64,000 nucleotides of DNA from Pseudomonas tohonis (GCF_012767755.2 NZ_AP023189.1:5830001-5894000); one strand, 5' to 3'. Shown: positions 1 to 7,995, counted from the first letter of the stretch. Notes: generated from the sequence alone by a model not told the origin. Program-made: numbers and translations.

Positions 1-105
1 GTTCCACACCCGTAGCCCGGGGAAGGCATCGGACGCAATCGGAGCCGATCGCGCCACGCATGCTTTAACCTGCTCTCTCCAACTTCGAGCCGGAACGCCA
101 GCGAC

Positions 106-363
106 ATGACCGCCGACCAAGGCTTCTCCCCCATTACCCGCGCCCGACTGGTGGCACTCAAAGGCGTCGGCCCGACCGTGGTCGACCGCCTGGAACAGAT
201 CGGCTTCCGCACCCTGGAACAACTGGCCGGTTGCGAAGCCGCCGATCTCACCCGGCAGATTTCCCAGATGATGGGCTCCACCTGCTGGCACAACAGCCCG
301 CAAGCGCGAGCGGCCATCCAGGCGATCATCGACTTCGCCCGGCAGCACGCCGGCACCGCCTGA
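106..363 (+). CDS. Small helix-hairpin-helix protein
   Basis: An 85-residue protein with a helix-hairpin-helix type signature near residues 14-30 (LKGVGPTVVDRLEQIGF), the motif used by many proteins for sequence-independent DNA backbone contact. A second helical part (residues 35-55) has no recognisable catalytic residues. It resembles the small Cdd1/'pathogenicity locus' HhH proteins of pseudomonads, whose biochemical role is not established. No clear operon partner; a non-coding stretch follows. The ribosome binding site before the ATG is weak, so the start is probable rather than certain. Confidence 0.7.
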   Translation: MTADQGFSPITRARLVALKGVGPTVVDRLEQIGFRTLEQLAGCEAADLTRQISQMMGSTCWHNSPQARAAIQAIIDFARQHAGTA

Positions 364-741
364 CGAAAATTCGAGCGGCCGCGCATAACCGCCAACCCGC
401 CTGGTCCGCAGCGATCCGCCCAGAAGATATCCACAGCTTTTCCCACAGAAACTGTGGGTAGCGGGGAGGATGCCGGTCGCACACGTATCGAGGAGCGATG
501 GAGGGTAATCGCCGGCACTGGCAGCCCCCATCAAATACCCCCCATCGCGAGGAAATTTCCCAAACCCTCCGCAACCCCTTGTTAGCCCCCGAGCTGCTCC
601 CTAAGTTCGCCCGGTCGCGGTCAATCTGCGGCCGGGTTTAGCGACCTGAAACCACATGCGTGTTTTGCCTACGGTGCTGACGGGAAACAACGGACGTTTC
701 CCGTGGCACCTGAGCAGCGCGCAGTTTTTTAAACTGCACGC
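364..741. other. Non-coding stretch before the BRO locus
   Basis: No convincing gene in either strand. It holds a CCCACAG/CTGTGGG hairpin at 444-460, a DnaA-box-like ATATCCACA near 427-435, a segment at 635-647 (GGTTTAGCGACC) that recurs as GTTTAGCGAC at 830-839, and a GCAGTTT/AAACTGC hairpin at 721-737 just before the C4-like RNA. Probably the promoter region of the antirepressor transcript; no promoter could be fixed. Confidence 0.5.
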
Positions 742-816
742 CCTCCATGGCAGACCGCACGGGGAGACCTTTCGAGGTCTGCCGGCCGTGGTCCGGTTCG
801 CTAACCCCGTTGCGGT
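742..816 (+). ncRNA. C4-like antisense RNA upstream of BRO antirepressor
   Basis: Seen: an outer stem pairs GCAGACCGC (750-758) with GCGGTCTGC (812-820), enclosing a TTCG-capped hairpin AGACCT/AGGTCT (765-780). Two single-stranded candidate segments follow: 786-798 is complementary to 857-868, which reaches the antirepressor ribosome binding site, and 795-805 is nearly complementary to 830-839. Known: the phage P1/P7 C4 antisense RNA is processed from the ant leader and pairs with two downstream segments to block translation of the antirepressor operon; C4-type RNAs also occur in bacterial chromosomes before antirepressor genes. Inferred: this is a chromosomal C4 homologue. Boundaries are approximate. 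Confidence 0.5.
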
Positions 817-871
817 CTGCCACCCTTTCGTTTAGCGACGTAGGTGGCAGCTCCTTAACCGACCACGGGAG
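817..871 (+). promoter_or_regulatory. Leader hairpin and masked ribosome binding site of the BRO gene
   Basis: CTGCCACC (817-824) pairs with GGTGGCAG (843-850), exposing GTTTAGCGAC in the loop, one of the two putative C4 target segments. The second target (857-868, AACCGACCACGG) runs into the GGGAG ribosome binding site at 867-871, eight bases before the ATG. Pairing with 786-798 would cover the ribosome binding site. Confidence 0.5.
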
Positions 872-878
872 CTCCACG

Positions 879-1331
879 ATGCATGACGCATACATCCCCA
901 CCACCTTCCTCCGCCATAACCGCCCCCTGCGCGGCGTGATGATCGACAACCAGCCCTGGTTCTCCACCTACGACTTCGCCCGCCTGCTCGGCCTGCATCA
1001 TCCACAGGCCCTGCACCGCCGCCTCAAGCCCCACGAAACCCGCCGCATACGCCTGTATCACCGCCGCAGCGGCGCCGAAGAGACGATCGATGCGATGAGC
1101 GAAGCCGGCCTCTACAAGGCGCTGATCCGCTTCGGCCATCCCGAATGCCAGCAGCTCGATGAATGGCTGACCCGCGAGGTGATCCCCACCCTGCGCGACC
1201 AGCAGGACACCCACGCCCACACGCCCCGCCGCGTGATGATCGGCTGGCAGAACGAGCGGCTGCTGTTGCTGGAATGGCAGGGCGAGTTGTGGATGCAGTG
1301 GGAGAAGGTGCCGCGTTACCTGGAGAGCTGA
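879..1331 (+). CDS. BRO-N family antirepressor-like protein (orphan)
   Basis: 150 residues. Residues 10-105 look like a BRO-N domain: a WFSTYDFARLLG segment near the start, the LKPHETRR region, and the ending SEAGLYKALIRFGHPECQQLDEWLTREVIPTLR are typical. BRO-N domains bind DNA and are common in phage antirepressors. The C-terminal 35 residues are tryptophan-rich and carry no second known domain such as KilA-C. The ATG at 879 follows GGGAG and sits after a C4-like leader, so the upstream in-frame ATG at 747 is rejected. No other phage genes are nearby. The last 30 codons are duplicated downstream. Confidence 0.75.
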   Translation: MHDAYIPTTFLRHNRPLRGVMIDNQPWFSTYDFARLLGLHHPQALHRRLKPHETRRIRLYHRRSGAEETIDAMSEAGLYKALIRFGHPECQQLDEWLTREVIPTLRDQQDTHAHTPRRVMIGWQNERLLLLEWQGELWMQWEKVPRYLES

Positions 1332-1755
1332 CCCAGGCTCAGGACTTTCTCGTAGGGTGCGCTGTGCGCACCGCCGAATGGCCGAGGTGGCAAGGCGTGT
1401 GCCCGCTGGAACATCGCCGGTGCGCGCAGCACACCCTACACGAGGCCTGCCGGTAGCTCGCGAGCGATGCCGAAGTCACCGGCACAGAAAGCCGTCGCCC
1501 ACGCATACCGCGTGCTGATCGGCTGGGAGAAGGAGCGGCTGCTGTTGCTGGAATGGCAGGGCGAGCTATGGATGCAGTGGGAGAAGGTGCCGCGGTACCT
1601 GGAGAGCTGACCCAGGCTCAGGACTTTCTCGTAGGGTGCGCTGTGCGCACCGCCGAATGGCCGAGGTGGCATGGCGTGTGCCCGCTGGAACATCGCCGGT
1701 GCGCGCAGCACACCCTACACGAGGCTTGCCGGCGCTCACGAGTGACATCGAACGG
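1229..1755 (+). repeat. 279-bp tandem duplication of the BRO 3' end and its trailer
   Basis: Two copies with a 279-bp offset: about 1229-1507 and 1508-1755. Each holds the end of the BRO reading frame, the stop TGA (1329-1331 and 1608-1610), and a REP-like pair of hairpins beginning CGTAGGGTGCGC. Identity is nearly complete through the trailer, and weaker homology continues beyond it. The offset is a multiple of three. Confidence 0.85.
1467..1610 (+). pseudogene. Truncated second copy of BRO C-terminal region
   Basis: A 47-codon open frame whose last 32 codons repeat the C-terminal tail of the intact BRO protein (RVLIGWEKERLLLLEWQGEL and onward). The BRO-N domain is absent and no ribosome binding site precedes the ATG at 1467. 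It is best read as debris of the 279-bp tandem duplication. Translation as a small peptide cannot be excluded. Confidence 0.6.
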
Positions 1756-1771
1756 CTGAATCGCCGCCAAC

Positions 1772-1801
1772 AAAAAGGCCAGTCAAACGACTGGCCTTTT
1801 T
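1772..1801. terminator. Bidirectional rho-independent terminator
   Basis: GGCCAGTC (1777-1784), loop AAAC, GACTGGCC (1789-1796), flanked by five A on the left and five T on the right. It can end the bau operon on the minus strand and the BRO transcript on the plus strand. Confidence 0.85.
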
Positions 1802-1819
1802 GCTATCTCACCCGATCAC

Positions 1820-3319
1820 TCAGGCGTTGTTGCTCGGGAACGCGAACTGCGCGGCCTCGTGGCTGGCGCGTTGCGGCCAGCGCTGGGTGATGGCCTTGCG
1901 GCGGGTGTAGAAGCGCACGCCGTCCGGGCCGTAGGCGTGCAGGTCGCCGAACAGGGAGCGCTTCCAGCCGCCGAAGCTGTGGTAGCTGACCGGCACCGGC
2001 AGCGGCACGTTGACGCCGACCATGCCCACTTCGATCTCGTCGCAGAACAGGCGGGCGGACTCGCCGTCGCGGGTGAAGATGCAGGTGCCGTTGCCGTATT
2101 CGTGGTCGTTGATCAGCTGCATGGCGTCTTCCAGGCTGCCGACGCGGACGATGCACAGCACCGGGCCGAAGATCTCTTCCTGGTAGATGCGCATGTCGGC
2201 GGTGACGTTGTCGAACAGGGTGCCGCCGACGAAGTAGCCGTCTTCATGGCCGGCGACGCGGTAGCCGCGGCCGTCCACCACCAGCTTGGCGCCGGCAGCG
2301 ACGCCGTCGTCGATGTAGCCGACCACCTTGTCGCGGGCGGCGGCGGTGACCAGCGGGCCCATGTCGAGGCCGCAGCTGGTGCCGGCGCCGATCTTCAGGC
2401 CCTGGATCTGCGGGACGATCTTCTGCACCAGCGCATCGGCGATCTGGTCGCCCACGCACACGGCCACGGAGATGGCCATGCAGCGCTCGCCGCAGGAGCC
2501 GTAGGCAGCGCCCATCAGCGCACTGACGGCGTTGTCGAGGTCGGCATCGGGCATCAGCACGGCGTGGTTCTTGGCGCCGCCCAGGGCCTGGACGCGTTTG
2601 CCGCGCTTGGTGCCTTCGGCATAGATGTATTCGGCGATCGGGGTCGAGCCGACGAAGCTGATGGCCTTCACTTCAGGCGCTTCGATCAGGGCGTCCACCG
2701 CTTCCTTGTCGCCGTGCACCACGTTGAGCACGCCCTTGGGCAGGCCGGCGTCGTGCAGCAGCTGGGCGATCAGCAGGGTGGAGCTGGGGTCGCGCTCGGA
2801 AGGCTTGAGGATGAAGCAGTTGCCGCAGGCGATGGCCAGCGGGTACATCCACAGCGGCACCATGGCGGGGAAGTTGAACGGGGTGATGCCGGCGACCACG
2901 CCCAGGGGCTGGAAGTCGCTCCAGGCGTCGATGTTGGGGCCGACGTTGCGGGTGTATTCGCCCTTGAGGATTTCCGGGGCGGCACAGGCGTATTCGACGT
3001 TCTCGATGCCGCGCTTGAGTTCACCGGCGGCGTCTTCGAGGGTCTTGCCGTGCTCTTCGCTGATCAGGCGGGAGATTTCCGCTTCGTTCTGCTCCAGCAG
3101 TTGCTTGAAGCGGAACATCACCTGGGCACGCTTGGCCGGCGGGGTGTTGCGCCAGGCCGGGAAGGCGGCCTTGGCCGAGTCGATGGCCTGTTGCACGGTG
3201 GCGCGGCTGGCCAGGGCGACCTTGCGGGTGGATTCGCCGGTGGACGGGTTGAACACGTCGGCAGTGCGGCCTTCGCCGGTAACGAGCTCACCGTGGATCA
3301 GGTGCTGGATGGTGCTCAT
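1820..3319 (-). CDS. bauC: CoA-acylating (methyl)malonate-semialdehyde dehydrogenase
   Basis: 499 residues, aldehyde dehydrogenase superfamily, MmsA type. The motif PFNFPAMVPLWM, the glycine motif FVGSTPIAEYIY and the catalytic-cysteine segment GSCGERCMA are diagnostic of the CoA-dependent malonate/methylmalonate semialdehyde class. It converts malonate semialdehyde plus CoA and NAD to acetyl-CoA, CO2 and NADH. As last gene of bauA-bauB-bauC it receives the product of the beta-alanine transaminase; the same enzyme class serves valine and inositol breakdown (symbol mmsA). The ATG at 3319 has GAGA seven bases upstream; an in-frame ATG at 3325 is possible. The remembered P. aeruginosa fourth gene, permease bauD, does not follow; a terminator and the BRO locus do. 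Confidence 0.88.
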   Translation of the reverse strand: MSTIQHLIHGELVTGEGRTADVFNPSTGESTRKVALASRATVQQAIDSAKAAFPAWRNTPPAKRAQVMFRFKQLLEQNEAEISRLISEEHGKTLEDAAGELKRGIENVEYACAAPEILKGEYTRNVGPNIDAWSDFQPLGVVAGITPFNFPAMVPLWMYPLAIACGNCFILKPSERDPSSTLLIAQLLHDAGLPKGVLNVVHGDKEAVDALIEAPEVKAISFVGSTPIAEYIYAEGTKRGKRVQALGGAKNHAVLMPDADLDNAVSALMGAAYGSCGERCMAISVAVCVGDQIADALVQKIVPQIQGLKIGAGTSCGLDMGPLVTAAARDKVVGYIDDGVAAGAKLVVDGRGYRVAGHEDGYFVGGTLFDNVTADMRIYQEEIFGPVLCIVRVGSLEDAMQLINDHEYGNGTCIFTRDGESARLFCDEIEVGMVGVNVPLPVPVSYHSFGGWKRSLFGDLHAYGPDGVRFYTRRKAITQRWPQRASHEAAQFAFPSNNA

Positions 3320-3411
3320 GGTCATCTCTCTTGTAGGGCTTTGTCGGGGTGGTCCTTGGGCGCGGGCACCGGGCTCGCGCCGGGCCTCTCCTCACGGGGA
3401 GAGGGTGGACG

Positions 3412-3699
3412 TCACTTGATTTCGGTTTCGATGAAGACGATCTCGTGGTCGCTGGCGTTGATCACGTTGTGCTCGACGCCGGCCTTGCGGAAGTAGCTCC
3501 GGCCGGCCACCAGGGGGGCGAGCTTCTCGCCCTCCGGGGTTTCCAGCAGCAGGGTGCCATCGGTCATCGGCACCACCACGTAGTCATGGCCGTGCAGGTG
3601 GCGACCGGTCTCGGCACCGGGGGCGAAGCGCCACTCGGTGACGATGACCTCGTCGGTGTCCACCTGCACGGTGGGCATAGCCTGGGGCCGTGCGCTCAT
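3412..3699 (-). CDS. bauB: Small cupin-domain protein of the beta-alanine operon
   Basis: 95 residues forming one cupin barrel: residues 30-50 carry the first cupin motif (G-x5-H-x-H, GRHLHGHDYVVVPMTDG) and residues 67-80 the second (GRSYFRKAGVEHNVIN). It lies between the transaminase and dehydrogenase genes, as in the P. aeruginosa bau operon; the role there is unproven. The start ATG (3697-3699) shares one base with the bauA stop TGA, implying translational coupling. A 92-bp gap with a hairpin (CTCTCCTCACGGGGAGAG, near 3386-3403) separates it from bauC. The open frame extends upstream without a supported start. Confidence 0.8.
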   Translation of the reverse strand: MSARPQAMPTVQVDTDEVIVTEWRFAPGAETGRHLHGHDYVVVPMTDGTLLLETPEGEKLAPLVAGRSYFRKAGVEHNVINASDHEIVFIETEIK

Positions 3700-5045
3700 C
3701 AGCTGACGCCTTGCAGGGCCTGGCCGACGGCGTCGAACACGCGGTCGAGGTCTTCCGGCTTGGCGTTGAAGGTGGGCCCGAACTGCAGGGTGTCGCCGCC
3801 GAAGCGGACGTAGAAGCCGGCCTTCCACAGGGCCATGCCGGCCTCGAACGGACGGACGATGGCGTCGCCGTCACGCGGGGCGATCTGCAGGGCACCGGCC
3901 AGGCCGCAGTTGCGGATGTCGACCACGTGCTTGGCACCCTTCAGGCCGTGCAGGGCCTTCTCGAAGTGCGGAGCCAGCTCGGCGGACTGCTGGATGAGGT
4001 TTTCCTTCTCAAGCACCTCCAGGGCGGCCAGGCCCGCAGCACAGGCGACCGGGTGACCGGAGTAGGTGTAGCCGTGGGTGAACTCCACCGCGTATTCCGG
4101 GGTGGCCTGGTTCATGAAGGTCTCGTAGATCTCGCGGGTGGCGATCACGGCGCCCAGCGGGATGGCCCCGTTGGTGATCTGCTTGGCGACGTTCATCAGG
4201 TCCGGGGTCACACCGAAGTACTCGGCGCCGGTCCACTTGCCCATGCGGCCGAAGCCGGTGATCACTTCGTCGAAGATCAGCAGGATGTTGTGCTGGTCGC
4301 AGATCTCGCGCAGGCGCGGCAGGTAGCCCACCGGCGGCACGATGGCCCCGGCGGAACCGGACATCGGCTCGACGATCACGGCGGCGATGTTGGAGGCGTC
4401 GTGCAGTTCGATCAGCTTGAGCAGTTCGTTGGCGAGCTCAACGCCACCGGTGGCGGCCATGCCCTTGGTGAAGGCCATGCCCGGCTGCAGGGTGTGGGGC
4501 AGGTGGTCGACGTCCATCAGTTGGCCGAACATCTTGCGGTTGCCACCGATGCCGCCCAGGGCGGTGCCGGCGACGTTCACGCCGTGGTAGCCACGGGCAC
4601 GGCCGATCAGCTTGGTCTTCTGCGGCTGGCCTTTCAGGCGCCAGTAGGCACGGGCCATCTTGATGGCGGTGTCGGCGCACTCGGAGCCGGAGCCGGTGAA
4701 GAACACGTGGTTCAGCTCGCCGGGGGTCAGGCTGGCGATCTTCTCGGCCAGCTTGAAGGACAGCGGGTGGCCGAACTGGAAACCGGGGGAGTAGTCGAGG
4801 GTGCCGAGCTGCTTGGCGACGGCTTCCTGGATTTCCTTGCGCGAGTGGCCGGCGCCGCAGGTCCACAGGCCCGACAGGCTGTCGTAGATGCGACGGCCCT
4901 GGTCGTCGATCAGCCAGCTGCCTTCGGCGGCCACGATCAGGCGCGGGTCACGCTGGAAGTTGCGGTTGGCGGAGAACGGCATCCAGTGGGCGTCCAGCTT
5001 CAGCTGGCTGGCCAGGGAGGGAGTGGAGGTCTGCGGCATGTTCAT
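3699..5045 (-). CDS. bauA: Beta-alanine:pyruvate aminotransferase (omega-transaminase)
   Basis: 448 residues, class III PLP-dependent aminotransferase. The N-terminal LDAHWMPFSANRNF, the cofactor phosphate loop FFTGSGSECADTAIKMAR, the PLP-contacting aspartate in IFDEVITGFGRMG and the Schiff-base lysine in AKQITNGAIPLGAV are in the expected places, and length matches beta-alanine:pyruvate transaminases. It moves the amino group of beta-alanine to pyruvate, giving malonate semialdehyde and alanine. First gene of the bau operon, divergent from bauR across a 130-bp control region. A second Met at codon 3 is a possible alternative start. Confidence 0.92.
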   Translation of the reverse strand: MNMPQTSTPSLASQLKLDAHWMPFSANRNFQRDPRLIVAAEGSWLIDDQGRRIYDSLSGLWTCGAGHSRKEIQEAVAKQLGTLDYSPGFQFGHPLSFKLAEKIASLTPGELNHVFFTGSGSECADTAIKMARAYWRLKGQPQKTKLIGRARGYHGVNVAGTALGGIGGNRKMFGQLMDVDHLPHTLQPGMAFTKGMAATGGVELANELLKLIELHDASNIAAVIVEPMSGSAGAIVPPVGYLPRLREICDQHNILLIFDEVITGFGRMGKWTGAEYFGVTPDLMNVAKQITNGAIPLGAVIATREIYETFMNQATPEYAVEFTHGYTYSGHPVACAAGLAALEVLEKENLIQQSAELAPHFEKALHGLKGAKHVVDIRNCGLAGALQIAPRDGDAIVRPFEAGMALWKAGFYVRFGGDTLQFGPTFNAKPEDLDRVFDAVGQALQGVS

Positions 5046-5128
5046 TCTTGTCTGCCTCGCGATGGGGCGTGGGTTGTGGGGGAGAACCCAGTGGTTCTTG
5101 CAGTCGACATTGCCACGGGCATAAAGTC

Positions 5129-5148
5129 ATGAAAATTCAACTTTTCAT
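5129..5148. promoter_or_regulatory. Palindromic operator between bauA and bauR
   Basis: ATGAAAA, six-base spacer TTCAAC, TTTTCAT: a perfect 7-bp dyad in the divergent bauA-bauR region with the size of a LysR-type recognition box. BauR is the obvious candidate ligand and it would control both directions. Position relative to the bauA start site is unknown. Confidence 0.55.
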
Positions 5149-5175
5149 ATCTTCAGATCACGGAACACTAAACTT

Positions 5176-6096
5176 ATGAGCACCCGTCGCCCGGAAGCGC
5201 TGGCCCAGGTCAGCGACTTCGATATCCGCCTGCTGCGCATCTTCCGCAGCGTCGTCGAGTGCGGCGGCTTCTCTGCCGCCGAGAGCGTGCTGGGCATCGG
5301 CCGCTCGGCCATCAGCCAGCAGATGAGCGACCTGGAGCAGCGCCTCGGCCTGCGCCTGTGCCAGCGCGGCCGCGCCGGCTTCGCCCTGACCGAGGAAGGC
5401 CGCGAGGTGTACCAGTCGTCGCTGCAACTGCTCAGCGCCCTGGAGAGCTTCCGCACCGAGGTCAACGGCCTGCACCAGCACCTGCGCGGCGAGCTGAACA
5501 TCGGCCTCACCGACAACCTCGTCACCCTGCCCCACATGCGCATCACCCATGCCCTGGCGCGCCTGAAGGAACGCGGGCCGGACGTGGTGATCAACATCCG
5601 CATGACCCCGCCCAGCGAGGTGGAGCAAGGCGTGCTCGACGGCCGCGTGCACGTCGGCGTGGTGCCGCAGACCGTGGCGCTCTCGGGGCTGGAATACCAG
5701 CCGCTGTACGACGAGCGCTCGCTGCTCTACTGCGCCGTGGGCCACCCGCTGTTCTACGCCGACGACGCCCAGATCAGCGACGCGCGCCTCAACGAGCAGG
5801 AGGCCATCGCCCCCACCTTCCGCCTGCCTGCCGACATCCAGGCCCACTACCAGGCGCTGCATTGCACCGCCAGCGCCTCCGACCGCGAAGGCATGGCCTT
5901 CCTCATCCTCACCGGGCGCTACATCGGCTACCTGCCGGACCACTACGCCACCTTCTGGGTGCAGCAGGGCCGCCTGCGCGCCCTCAAGCCGAACAAGCGC
6001 TTCTACGACCTCAGCCTCGCCACCGTCACCCGCAAGGGCCGGCGCCCGCACCTGGTGCTGGAGAGCTTCCTGGAGGCGCTGGCAGCGACGGGTTGA
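5176..6096 (+). CDS. bauR: LysR-type regulator of beta-alanine catabolism
   Basis: 306 residues. An N-terminal winged HTH (residues 12-70, with FDIRLLRIFRSVVECGGFSA and IGRSAISQQMSDLEQRLGLRLCQRG) is followed by a LysR substrate-binding domain (95-300). It is divergent from bauA, the layout of the known P. aeruginosa activator BauR. GGAA lies ten bases before the ATG. A palindrome in the shared control region is a likely binding site. No terminator was seen; a REP-like hairpin follows. Confidence 0.85.
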   Translation: MSTRRPEALAQVSDFDIRLLRIFRSVVECGGFSAAESVLGIGRSAISQQMSDLEQRLGLRLCQRGRAGFALTEEGREVYQSSLQLLSALESFRTEVNGLHQHLRGELNIGLTDNLVTLPHMRITHALARLKERGPDVVINIRMTPPSEVEQGVLDGRVHVGVVPQTVALSGLEYQPLYDERSLLYCAVGHPLFYADDAQISDARLNEQEAIAPTFRLPADIQAHYQALHCTASASDREGMAFLILTGRYIGYLPDHYATFWVQQGRLRALKPNKRFYDLSLATVTRKGRRPHLVLESFLEALAATG

Positions 6097-6151
6097 GAGG
6101 CAACCCGCACTCTCGACCGAGCACCGCAACGCGCCCAGCGATCCGGTGAGC

Positions 6152-6182
6152 CGTAGGGTGGACATCGCTCTTTATGTCCACC
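6152..6182 (+). repeat. GTAGGGTG-type REP hairpin
   Basis: CGTAG followed by a perfect 9-bp stem GGTGGACAT (6157-6165) and ATGTCCACC (6174-6182), loop CGCTCTTT. An inverted copy differing by one loop base is at 11480-11510. A looser partner hairpin ending CCCACCCTAAG lies at about 6221-6253. The 400 bases between bauR and the permease otherwise hold only the promoter described below. Confidence 0.75.
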
Positions 6183-6420
6183 AAGCGGAGCCGCACGCCC
6201 GAGTGCACCTGCCGCCCCGCTCGGTGGACCGGTGGAGCGGGGCCCACCCTAAGAAGCGGAGCGCCCCAGAGCACCGCAGCACGCCCACCAATGAAGCGCC
6301 GTACCCCGATTTGGTGCAGGAAAAACCATCCGGTCACGCCCCACGCAGCGCACATGCATGACCCGTAGCGCCCGCCCGCGATGGGCTTTGCGGGGCGGCG
6401 AGCGAAAAAACCTGCGCACC

Positions 6421-6438
6421 TGGTCAATTTTTTGCAAT
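6421..6438 (+). promoter_or_regulatory. Sigma-54 promoter of the NCS2 permease gene
   Basis: TGGTCAATTTTTTGCAAT has GG and GC exactly ten bases apart, the -24/-12 signature of RpoN promoters (consensus TGGCACG-N4-TTGCW). The same 18 bases occur at 16840-16857 before the nucleoside-binding protein gene. The start codon is 60 bases downstream. A GGTGCA half-site like that of NtrC sits at 6313-6318. Confidence 0.75.
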
Positions 6439-6498
6439 GAGCCGGCATCTGCCCCGGCGAGCCGCTCCGGTTCGTCGCTCCCACCTGCCGAGGCCTGC

Positions 6499-7875
6499 AT
6501 GCACGCTGAAGAATCAAGCCATTCCGAACTCATCTACGGCCTGGACGACAAGCCGAAACCGCTGCTGGCGTTCTGCGCCGCGTTGCAGCACGTGCTGGCC
6601 AGCTTCGTCGGCATCATCACGCCGCCGCTGGTGATCGGCGCGGCGCTGGGCCTGGGCGAGCACCTGCCCTACCTGATCAGCATGGCGCTGATGGTTTCCG
6701 GCGTCGGCACCTTCCTCCAGGCGCGTCGCCCGCTGGGCATCGGCGCGGGGATGATCTGCCTGCAGGGCACCAGCTTCGCCTTCCTCGGTGCGGTGCTGTC
6801 GGCGGGCTTCCTGGTGAAGAGCCGCGGCGGCAGCCCGGAGGACATCCTGGCGATGATCTTCGGCGTGTGCTTCTTCGGCGCGTTCGTGCAGGTCGTGCTG
6901 AGCCGCTTCATCGGCCACCTGCGCCGGGTGATCACCCCGCTGGTGACCGGCATCGTCATCACCCTGATCGGCGTCAGCCTGATCAAGGTCGGCATCACCG
7001 ACATCGGCGGCGGCTTCAAGGCCCCGGACTTCGGCGCGCCGGGCAACCTGGCCCTGGGCGGGCTGGTGCTGGCGACCATCATCCTGCTCAACCGCTCGCG
7101 CAATCCCTGGGTGCGCCTGTCGTCGATCCTCATCGGCTTGGCGGTGGGCAGCGTCGTGGCCTTCTTCAGCGGCAAGCTGGTGCCCCAGGCGCTGCCCGAC
7201 CTGCCGCTGGTGAGCGTGCCGGTGCCCTTCAAGTACGGTTTCGCCTTCGACTGGACGGCCTTCGTCCCCGTGGCGCTGATCTACCTCATCAGCACCATCG
7301 AGACCGTGGGCGACCTGACCGCCAACTGCATGATCGCGCGCAAGCCGTTCAAGGGGCCGGAGTACGAGGCGCGACTCAAGGGCGGTGTGCTCGGCGATGG
7401 CGTCAGCTGCCTGCTGGCGGCCACCTTCAGCGCCTTCCCCAACACCACCTTCGCGCAGAACAACGGGGTGATCCAGCTGACCGGCGTCGCCAGCCGCCAT
7501 GTCGGCCTGTACATCGGTGCCGTGCTGTTCATCCTCGGCCTGTTCCCGCTGATCGGCGCCGTGCTGCAGCAGATTCCCAAGCCGGTGCTCGGCGGCGCCA
7601 CCCTGGTGATGTTCGGCAGCGTCGCGGCGGCGGGCATCCGCATCCTCGCCCAGGCGCGACTGGACCGCCGCAGCCTGCTGGTGATCGCCGGCTCCTTCGG
7701 CGTCGGCCTGGGCATCGCCGCGCAACCGACCCTGCTGCACCAGCTGCCGCCGATCGTGCAGAACCTGTTCGACTCGGCCATCACCTGCGGCGGCATCACC
7801 GCCATCCTGCTCAGTCTGGTGCTGCCGGAAGAGAAGCCCGCCGCCCGGACGGACGGTGCCGCCGAGCGCGCCTGA
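6499..7875 (+). CDS. NCS2 family purine (xanthine/uric acid type) permease
   Basis: 458 residues with about 12-14 hydrophobic segments: a nucleobase:cation symporter-2 protein of the inner membrane. Family marks seen: ALQHVLASFVG in TM1, the conserved glutamate region ISTIETVGDLTA and the NGVIQLTGVASRHVG segment, close to the NCS2 signature. The SRHVG ending and overall length favour the xanthine/urate branch (XanP/UacT) over uracil permeases; the exact substrate cannot be read. The start follows a poor ribosome binding site (GAGG six bases upstream). It heads the purine block, is preceded by a sigma-54 promoter, and is followed by a RutR-like TetR gene. Confidence 0.85.
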   Translation: MHAEESSHSELIYGLDDKPKPLLAFCAALQHVLASFVGIITPPLVIGAALGLGEHLPYLISMALMVSGVGTFLQARRPLGIGAGMICLQGTSFAFLGAVLSAGFLVKSRGGSPEDILAMIFGVCFFGAFVQVVLSRFIGHLRRVITPLVTGIVITLIGVSLIKVGITDIGGGFKAPDFGAPGNLALGGLVLATIILLNRSRNPWVRLSSILIGLAVGSVVAFFSGKLVPQALPDLPLVSVPVPFKYGFAFDWTAFVPVALIYLISTIETVGDLTANCMIARKPFKGPEYEARLKGGVLGDGVSCLLAATFSAFPNTTFAQNNGVIQLTGVASRHVGLYIGAVLFILGLFPLIGAVLQQIPKPVLGGATLVMFGSVAAAGIRILAQARLDRRSLLVIAGSFGVGLGIAAQPTLLHQLPPIVQNLFDSAITCGGITAILLSLVLPEEKPAARTDGAAERA

Positions 7876-7953
7876 AGGCCGCCGCACCAGGCCCTAGACG
7901 GGGTCTGGCGCGGTGCGCGACGGGGAAAAACCGACCCATCATGGTGCAGGCCC

Positions 7954-7995
7954 GACAAAACCTGTGGATAACCTGACCGCCGCAACAGTTTTGTC
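7954..7995. promoter_or_regulatory. Inverted repeat before the TetR gene
   Basis: GACAAAAC (7954-7961) and GTTTTGTC (7988-7995) form an 8-bp dyad with a 26-base spacer that contains TGTGGATAA (7963-7971). It may be an operator for the downstream TetR protein or a structured leader; the spacer is long for a TetR operator. Confidence 0.3.

Noticed and set aside
747..878. N-terminal extension of the BRO protein from the ATG at 747
   Set aside because: It would translate the C4-like RNA and its target hairpin. The ATG at 879 has a GGGAG site at the right distance.
1859..3496. A 545-codon plus-strand frame opposite bauC
   Set aside because: Low-complexity Ala/Gly/His/Val composition, no recognisable domain, entirely antisense to an aldehyde dehydrogenase gene with all catalytic motifs.
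5046..5128. Sigma-54 promoter for bauA
   Set aside because: On the minus strand TGGCA and TGCA are present, but GG and GC are 11 bases apart, not 10.
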